The position numbers and the translations under genes were made by a program. Below, one piece after another: positions 59,310-64,000 of a DNA stretch of 64,000 bases (the first letter of the stretch is position 1; each line of letters begins with the position of its first letter). The stretch is from Mesobacillus boroniphilus (GTDB taxonomy: Bacteria > Bacillota > Bacilli > Bacillales > Cytobacillaceae): positions 372,001-436,000 of the forward strand of contig NZ_QTKX01000003.1 in assembly GCF_018424685.1 (NCBI RefSeq), given 5' to 3'. The notes beneath the pieces are model-generated. The model worked only from the letters and a program-made list of their open reading frames with translations. It was not told the origin of the DNA and searched no databases.

Positions 59310-59894
59310 TTGAAAAGAACATTTAGGATGATTGGCAACGCTATATATTGGTTCGTTTTTTCGGTCTTCCTGCTCATGCTCATAATGGTGGTTTCTTCTC
59401 GGGTTTCAGGTCAAGAACCTGAACTTTTTGGTTATCAATTCAAGACAGTCCTGTCTGGCTCAATGGAGCCAACATTCAAGACAGGATCTTTAATCCTTGT
59501 AAAAAAAGCTGAGAATCCAACCATTCTGGAAAAACATGATGTCATCACTTTCAGGCAAAATGAAATGAATATCATTACCCATCGGATTATGGAAGTAATC
59601 AAGCAAGGTGAAAACGTCCTTTATCGAACAAAGGGTGATCATAACGAGAATGAAGATATGAACCCGGTAAACAGTCAGAATGTACTGGCTGTATATTCAG
59701 GCATTACCATTCCGCTAGTTGGCTATCTGCTGAAATATGCAAGTTCTCCACTTGGAATCGGTCTGCTTCTGATCATACCAGGCTTGTTGCTTCTTGTTTA
59801 CTCAGCCTGGACAATTTATCAGGCTTTAAGGCAACTAGTAGAAAAAACAAGAGCAATTGCAGCAATGGAGGAAAAACAAACAATAATTTCGTAG
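59310..59894 (+). CDS. sipW: ER-type signal peptidase SipW
   Basis: A 194-residue membrane peptidase with segments near 12-30 and 140-170. Catalytic Ser lies in VLSGSMEPTFKTGS (near 50), and His in IITHRIMEV (near 92) replaces the usual Lys, the mark of ER-type SipW. It processes TapA and TasA, both of which share the A-AFNDVE cleavage region. TTG 59310 follows AAAGGAGAGG. Confidence 0.92.
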   Translation: MKRTFRMIGNAIYWFVFSVFLLMLIMVVSSRVSGQEPELFGYQFKTVLSGSMEPTFKTGSLILVKKAENPTILEKHDVITFRQNEMNIITHRIMEVIKQGENVLYRTKGDHNENEDMNPVNSQNVLAVYSGITIPLVGYLLKYASSPLGIGLLLIIPGLLLLVYSAWTIYQALRQLVEKTRAIAAMEEKQTIIS

Positions 59895-59963
59895 TTTTTC
59901 ACGATGCTAGATTCACATACACGTACAAGAATATGAGGAAAAATTAACAGGGAGGAATAGAAA

Positions 59964-60596
59964 ATGAATATCAAAAAAAGACTAGGTTTAGGAATCGTAT
60001 CCGGAGCGTTAGGACTATCACTTATTGGAGGAGGAACCTGGGCGGCATTCAATGATGTTGAAGAAGTAGATAGTTCATTCAAAGCAGGTACCTTGGATTT
60101 AGCTGTTGGCACGTCTGCTGCCTTTAACTTTAGGAATCTTAGTCTTGGGACAACTATTACAGAACAATTGACACTAAAGAATAAAGGTTCTCTTGACATT
60201 GATGATGTTTTTGTTCATGCAAATAAACTAGGGGGCTGGGAAGATAAGGATATTCTTAATCTTGGGTCAGACTACGGGACCAATGATGAGGAAGAATTCC
60301 TCTCCCAATTCAGCGTGAAAATCAAAAAGCAAGGTACAGATAATTATGTATATGATGGAACATTACAAGGTTTGCTGGAGCGCCCAGGTACATTTGAATT
60401 AACAGGCACAGGAGCAAATGCAGTTGGTCTTGCCTCTGGTAATGGAGAAGTGACCTACGATATTACGATTAAATTCGAAGAAAATAACGAGCGAATCGAA
60501 GGCAGTCGTCTCTTCAAGCAAAATAAATTCCAGGGTGAAGAATCTAACTTAGAGTTAGTGTTCGAAGCCACTCAAATGCCAGGCGAAGAGCGCTAA
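59964..60596 (+). CDS. tasA: TasA/CalY amyloid matrix protein
   Basis: A 210-residue M73/TasA-family fibre protein. The signal peptide ends GGTWA and the mature part begins AFNDVEEVDSSFKAGTLDLAV, as in CalY/TasA. It forms biofilm fibres outside the cell. It is shorter than B. subtilis TasA (261) and near CalY length (about 197). RBS GGGAGG. A pair of hairpins follows its stop. Confidence 0.93.
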   Translation: MNIKKRLGLGIVSGALGLSLIGGGTWAAFNDVEEVDSSFKAGTLDLAVGTSAAFNFRNLSLGTTITEQLTLKNKGSLDIDDVFVHANKLGGWEDKDILNLGSDYGTNDEEEFLSQFSVKIKKQGTDNYVYDGTLQGLLERPGTFELTGTGANAVGLASGNGEVTYDITIKFEENNERIEGSRLFKQNKFQGEESNLELVFEATQMPGEER

Positions 60597-60619
60597 GCAT
60601 TGGATTTTAGTCAATAAAA

Positions 60620-60664
60620 AAAGGCAGGGTTGATCCCTGCCTTTCCTATAGAACCTATAGGAAA
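60620..60664 (+). terminator. Terminator-like hairpin overlapping a second, RBS-adjacent hairpin
   Basis: Hairpin 1: AAAGGCAGGG (60620-60629)/CCCTGCCTTT (60635-60644). Hairpin 2: TTTCCTATA (60642-60650)/TATAGGAAA (60656-60664), ending at the RBS GGAG (60665-60668) of the next gene. They share TTT 60642-60644, so they compete. Confidence 0.7.
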
Positions 60665-60675
60665 GGAGCGGAATT

Positions 60676-61302
60676 ATGAAGAAGTTTAGGCTGCTCATCG
60701 TTTTTGCAACATTTATCATTACGTGCTTTCCACTCTCGGCTATGGCCGTGTCAAATACGAATTCTCGTGAAATAAAAGAAATAGATCTTTCCACAACTCC
60801 TCAAGGCATTTTGTTTAACCTTGATCACCTGAAGCCAGGTGATTGGACGACCAGGACGCTTTTGATTTCCAATGATGGTAAGCAAGATTTTAAATATTCT
60901 TTTTCTAACCAATTTCTTAAAGGCTCTGAAAAATTATATAATGAGCTCCTACTGAAAGTAAGTGGAGGAGAAGGGGTTTTATACGAAGGAAAGCTGAAGG
61001 ATTTTCACAAACTTGACTCAAGATTCATTAAAAGCAAGGGGTCAGAAGAATTGGATTTCCATGTGGAAATGCCTTTTGAACTAGGCAATGAATTTCAGGG
61101 ACTAGTTGTTGAAGTTAAATTTCCACTCTCTGCTGAAGGTGCCGGACAAGAGGCCATACTGCCATCAAATGGAGGAATAAAACTGCCTAATACGGCCACA
61201 GGAATTTTTAATCTCCTGGTTGCAGGGGCAGTGATGATTGCGGCAGGGACTGTTCTCATGCTTATTCATAATAGAAAGAAGGACCATATGAACGTGAACT
61301 AG
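60676..61302 (+). CDS. LPNTA-anchored, TasA-operon-linked surface protein
   Basis: A 208-residue secreted protein. A signal peptide (1-25) precedes a beta-rich domain (30-155) resembling TasA-like sheets (ILFNLDHLKPGDWTTRTLLI); then LPNTA near residue 170, a hydrophobic segment and the basic tail HNRKK form a sortase signal. LPNTA fits the class D-type sortases of Bacillus, which prefer LPxTA. It should be covalently bound to peptidoglycan and could root TasA fibres. Function is inference. Confidence 0.75.
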   Translation: MKKFRLLIVFATFIITCFPLSAMAVSNTNSREIKEIDLSTTPQGILFNLDHLKPGDWTTRTLLISNDGKQDFKYSFSNQFLKGSEKLYNELLLKVSGGEGVLYEGKLKDFHKLDSRFIKSKGSEELDFHVEMPFELGNEFQGLVVEVKFPLSAEGAGQEAILPSNGGIKLPNTATGIFNLLVAGAVMIAAGTVLMLIHNRKKDHMNVN

Positions 61303-61304
61303 TG

Positions 61305-61338
61305 ACCTTGACCAATTAATTGAGTCAAGGTTGTTTTA
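61305..61338 (+). terminator. Terminator of the tapA-tasA region
   Basis: ACCTTGAC pairs with GTCAAGGT with an inner CAATTAATTG stem, then TGTTTTATT. Confidence 0.75.
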
Positions 61339-61475
61339 TTCCCTTACGAAGCTTTGTCAGGTACTTCGGTTTAATCGAATGTAATATACATAGACCAAAA
61401 GGGTATGTAAATTAATGATTCATTGTTGGCAATAATGACAGATAGATTTTCAAATTTCCCCTTGAGGTGAAAGTA

Positions 61476-61772
61476 TTGACTCTTCTCTTCTATTATCTTA
61501 CGTTCCTGAATCTGATTGATGCTTTTGTGACCTGGTTTGGTCTGGAAAATGAGTTCATAACCGAGTTGAACCCAGTGATGAACTTTATATATGAAGTAAA
61601 TCCATTATTATTTATCTGTTCTAAAGCGGCTCTTTCGCTTTTCCTCTTATTATTTATTGTATTCAAGCAAGTACCCAAAAGCGGTTTTATTAAAGGGATT
61701 ACACTATTCGCTTCTTTTTCATATACAGGAATTACCCTCATGCACGGCTTCTGGCTGGTGAACATTTTATAA
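61476..61772 (+). CDS. Small membrane protein (DUF5658-like)
   Basis: A 98-residue protein with three membrane segments; FLNLIDAFVTWFGLENEFITELNPVM resembles DUF5658 proteins of unknown function. TTG 61476 lies 6 nt after GAGGTG; GTG 61467 lies inside that RBS. No link to the tasA genes is visible beyond location. Confidence 0.65.
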   Translation: MTLLFYYLTFLNLIDAFVTWFGLENEFITELNPVMNFIYEVNPLLFICSKAALSLFLLLFIVFKQVPKSGFIKGITLFASFSYTGITLMHGFWLVNIL

Positions 61773-62088
61773 ACATGTCCTTTTGGAAAAATTCATTAGA
61801 AAATCATTTTTATTTGAACGGATGGGATTCATTTTCTGCTTTTCATCGAAGGTGCATCTTCATATGTTCTATCCAAGGGTAAGCACCTAGTTCCATTTGA
61901 CGGGAACCTGGTGCTTTTTCTTTTTGAAAAGAAGGGCGGGGTGAAGCCAAAAAGAATTCTATGAGTAATGAAATTAGTGCTGATTAGCCGTCTTGATTCA
62001 TAAGATAGCAATAACTTCTGTACGTAACCTATTACAAAGGTGCTTTTTGTACGGATGTTCTTTATAACGTTAAAGGGGATGCTCATTC
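61773..62088. other. Intergenic region with terminator and SinR-like half-site
   Basis: No gene is seen. A terminator-like hairpin AAGCACC/GGTGCTT with inner GTTCC/GGAAC spans 61881-61917 and is followed by TTTCTTTTT. GTTCTTT lies at 62057-62063, 26 nt before the epimerase start. Confidence 0.6.
61881..61925 (+). terminator. Rho-independent terminator
   Basis: The long imperfect stem AAGCACCTAGTTCC/GGGAACCTGGTGCTT is followed by TTTCTTTTT. Confidence 0.75.
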
Positions 62089-63003
62089 ATGAAGGTGCTA
62101 GTCACGGGGGGAGCCGGTTTCATTGGTTCTAACATAGTAGATGAACTAATAAAGGAAAACTTTGAGACGATTGCTGTAGATAATTTAGCAGCCGGGAATA
62201 TGAGGAACCTTCCAAAGGATTCCGTATTCTATAAAGCGGATATATGTGAAAATCTCGATCAGGTTTTTATGGCTGAGAAGCCCGATATCGTCATCCATCA
62301 GGCAGCACAGGTTTCCGTTACAAAATCTATGTCTGATCCTGTTTATGATGGACATATAAATGTTATTGGAACTGTAAACCTTCTAAATACATGTGTAAAA
62401 CATGGAGTGAAAAAATTTATTTTTTCCTCAAGTGCTGCGGTTTACGGCAGTCCTCAGTATTTACCCATCGATGAAAGTCATCCTTCTGCACCGATTTCTC
62501 CCTATGGAATTTCGAAACAATGTGCTGAGCAATATATACAGCTTTTCTCAAGTATGTATCATCTGCCTTACACTATTTTAAGATATTCAAATGTCTTTGG
62601 CCCACGCCAGGATGTGAATGGAGAAGCCGGGGTAATTGCTATTTTTATAGAAAAGTTAGTAAAGGGTGACATAATAAATATCTATGGTGATGGATTGCAA
62701 ACGAGGGATTTCGTTTTTGTTAAAGATGTGGCGAGAGCAAATATAGCCGCATTAACTTCTGGAGAAAACAGTATTATTAATATTGGTTCCCAGAGCCAGG
62801 TGCCGATTGTGGAGGTATTTAGAAGAATATCCCAAATACTAAATGTAGAAGTCTCTCCAAATTATTCAGATGAAAGACCGGGAGATATAAAACATAGTAT
62901 TTTATCTAAAGAGTATGCAGAAAAAGCTTTAAAGTGGCTGCCTAAATATAGTTTTTCAGCAGGTTTAAAAGAAACGATTAAATATTATCAGGGCTTGCTA
63001 TAA
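62089..63003 (+). CDS. NAD-dependent sugar epimerase/dehydratase (GalE-like)
   Basis: A 304-residue short-chain dehydrogenase of the extended type. GGAGFIGSNIVDEL (residues 7-20) binds NAD; the catalytic Ser is in FSSSAAVYG and Tyr-Lys in YGISKQC (near 140). ILRYSNVFGPRQ and GDGLQTRDFVFVKDVA are GalE/RfbB hallmarks. It probably interconverts UDP-glucose/galactose-type sugars, supplying polysaccharide synthesis. Confidence 0.88.
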   Translation: MKVLVTGGAGFIGSNIVDELIKENFETIAVDNLAAGNMRNLPKDSVFYKADICENLDQVFMAEKPDIVIHQAAQVSVTKSMSDPVYDGHINVIGTVNLLNTCVKHGVKKFIFSSSAAVYGSPQYLPIDESHPSAPISPYGISKQCAEQYIQLFSSMYHLPYTILRYSNVFGPRQDVNGEAGVIAIFIEKLVKGDIINIYGDGLQTRDFVFVKDVARANIAALTSGENSIINIGSQSQVPIVEVFRRISQILNVEVSPNYSDERPGDIKHSILSKEYAEKALKWLPKYSFSAGLKETIKYYQGLL

Positions 63004-63050
63004 AAAAGTGCCACATATCATTCTGGCATAGAAATTTTAAAGATTTACTG

Positions 63051-63079
63051 TTGCCAAATTTTTCTTATAAAGGTACAAT
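63051..63079 (+). promoter_or_regulatory. Promoter of the short peptide gene
   Basis: TTGCCA (63051-63056), 17 bp, TACAAT (63074-63079). Close to sigma-A consensus with ideal spacing. Confidence 0.75.
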
Positions 63080-63108
63080 ATGAAAAGTAACTTAAGGAGG
63101 CAGTCGAA

Positions 63109-63183
63109 ATGTTGAACACTACGAATGGAACAGCAACAACAATTTCATATGATTTATCTTCGGCCTGCCTGCATTGTGTGTAG
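63109..63183 (+). CDS. 24-residue Cys-containing peptide
   Basis: ATG 63109 follows TAAGGAGG by 8 nt. The 24-codon frame begins MLNTTNGTATTISYDL and ends SSACLHCV. It has a strong promoter 30 nt upstream and a hairpin terminator 31 nt downstream, making a short transcript of about 160 nt. Thr/Ser-rich with two Cys near the C-terminus, it could be a modified-peptide precursor, a secreted signal, or a leader peptide for the ABC genes behind it. No known family. Confidence 0.6.
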   Translation: MLNTTNGTATTISYDLSSACLHCV

Positions 63184-63213
63184 TGCGTTTATTTTTCATG
63201 TAAAATAACTGCT

Positions 63214-63245
63214 AAACCACGGACTGGGATGTCTGTGGTTTTTTT
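63214..63245 (+). terminator. Terminator or attenuator before the ABC gene
   Basis: AAACCACGGAC pairs with GTCTGTGGTTT (one G-T) around TGGGAT, then a T tract. Confidence 0.85.
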
Positions 63246-63286
63246 GTGCCTAAAAATCGAATGTATGTTCTTGGAGAGTGATATGT

Positions 63287-64000
63287 GTGATTACAGTTGA
63301 AAATTTAAAGAAGGAATATAAATTGGTGAAGCGCGATCCTGGTCTAAAGGGAGCGATCAAGTCGCTTTTTAACCGGAAGTATGAGACGAAGCATGCGGTG
63401 AAGGGGATTAATTTTTCCATCGAACAAGGCGAAACGGTTGGCTATATCGGCGCGAATGGTGCCGGAAAGTCGACGACGATTAAGATGCTTACGGGCATCC
63501 TGACGCCGACTTCAGGAAAAGTGACGGTGAATGGGCTGGTACCATATGAAAACCGTCAGAAGAATGCTGTCAATATTGGGGCTGTCTTCGGGCAGCGTAC
63601 GCAGCTGTTCTGGGATATTCCTGTACGCGAATCTTATAATCTCTTGAAGCATATTTACGAGATTCCGGAGCAGGAATATAAGGAAACGATCGCGATGTTT
63701 ACCGAGGTACTTAACCTAGAACCATTGCTTGGCATTCCGGTCAGACAGCTTTCGCTCGGACAAAAAATGCGCTGTGAACTGGCTGCTGCCTTCCTTCACA
63801 GGCCTAAGGTTGTCTACCTGGATGAGCCGACAATTGGTCTTGATATTGCGGTAAAAGTGAAAATCCGCAAGTTTATTAAAGAAATGAATCAGCGCTGGGG
63901 CACAACAGTGCTGCTGACTACACATGATATGCAGGACATTGAAGAAATCTGTGACAGGATCATTATCATTGATGGAGGTACCATCGTATATGATGGCGGT
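63287..64000 (+). CDS. ABC transporter ATP-binding protein (truncated by window end)
   Basis: The first 238 codons of an ABC-2-type exporter ATPase. The Walker A is GYIGANGAGKSTTIK (near 50), signature LSLGQKMRCELAAAF (near 155), Walker B VVYLDEPTIGLD (near 175) and switch His in LLTTHDMQD. KGAIKSLFNRKYETKHAVKGIN near the start marks the YbhF/ChvD-unlike family often paired with two ABC-2 permeases. GTG 63287 follows GGAGAG by 8 nt. The 3' end and partners lie outside the window. Confidence 0.9.
   Translation, partial: MITVENLKKEYKLVKRDPGLKGAIKSLFNRKYETKHAVKGINFSIEQGETVGYIGANGAGKSTTIKMLTGILTPTSGKVTVNGLVPYENRQKNAVNIGAVFGQRTQLFWDIPVRESYNLLKHIYEIPEQEYKETIAMFTEVLNLEPLLGIPVRQLSLGQKMRCELAAAFLHRPKVVYLDEPTIGLDIAVKVKIRKFIKEMNQRWGTTVLLTTHDMQDIEEICDRIIIIDGGTIVYDGG

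Overview
The window looks like a chromosomal segment of a Bacillaceae bacterium (Bacillus, Mesobacillus or Cytobacillus type). The evidence is AT-rich intergenic DNA, strong AGGAGG-type ribosome sites with frequent GTG/TTG starts, sigma-A promoters, U-tailed hairpin terminators, and family hits typical of the group: tapA-sipW-tasA, a YwqC/YwqD-like chain-length/tyrosine-kinase pair, thioredoxin-type ArsC, a BcrC-type phosphatase and an ECF sigma/anti-sigma pair. Species cannot be fixed from the sequence alone. I saw no rRNA, tRNA, CRISPR array, transposase or prophage.

Layout. 0.3-10.2 kb: transporters and two small regulator operons (ABC exporter; GntR plus ABC exporter; aromatic-acid exporter-like protein; AspT-like antiporter; HTH regulator plus hydrolase). 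10.3-14.3 kb (minus strand): an amidohydrolase and a 1015-residue protein with an N-terminal GNAT domain. 14.4-18.1 kb: DNA-repair methyltransferase, eight tandem 52-nt hairpin repeats, flavodoxin, BcrC-like phosphatase, CNNM/CBS protein. 18.2-25.5 kb: an arsenic-resistance island of two divergent arms. The minus arm is arsR1, a small protein, an ArsP-like permease and a tiny Cys-pair protein. The plus arm is arsR2-arsB-arsC-arsD-arsA, a dual-specificity-type phosphatase and a HesB-like gene with an in-frame UGA read here as selenocysteine. 25.7-37.3 kb: an exopolysaccharide cluster (Wzz/BY-kinase, GalU, Ugd, initiating transferase, two glycosyltransferases, polymerase, flippase, deacetylase, FemAB-like transferase). 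37.6-45.7 kb: a Tad/Flp pilus locus. 45.7-58.2 kb: assorted housekeeping and regulatory genes (MerR/SRPBCC, Lrp, isochorismatase family, ECF sigma/anti-sigma, GGDEF, L-serine dehydratase, M23 peptidase, MerR/acyl-CoA dehydrogenase). 58.3-61.8 kb: the amyloid matrix operon tapA-sipW-tasA followed by an LPNTA-anchored protein. 62.1 kb to the end: a sugar epimerase, a 24-codon Cys-containing peptide gene with its own promoter and terminator, and a truncated ABC transporter gene.

How it fits together. Three surface-building systems (polysaccharide, Tad pili, TasA fibres) lie within 37 kb. Palindromes of the form GTTCT-N6-AGAAC, the known SinR operator shape of B. subtilis, occur upstream of tapA, flp and tadG, which suggests one matrix-versus-motility switch. 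The ars island carries several small proteins rich in Cys pairs plus the probable selenoprotein, and two copies of a covarying palindromic element lie inside it. The most rewarding things to check are the selenoprotein, the SinR-like regulon, the short peptide gene at 63.1 kb, the LPNTA protein, and the two 52-nt-period hairpin repeat loci.
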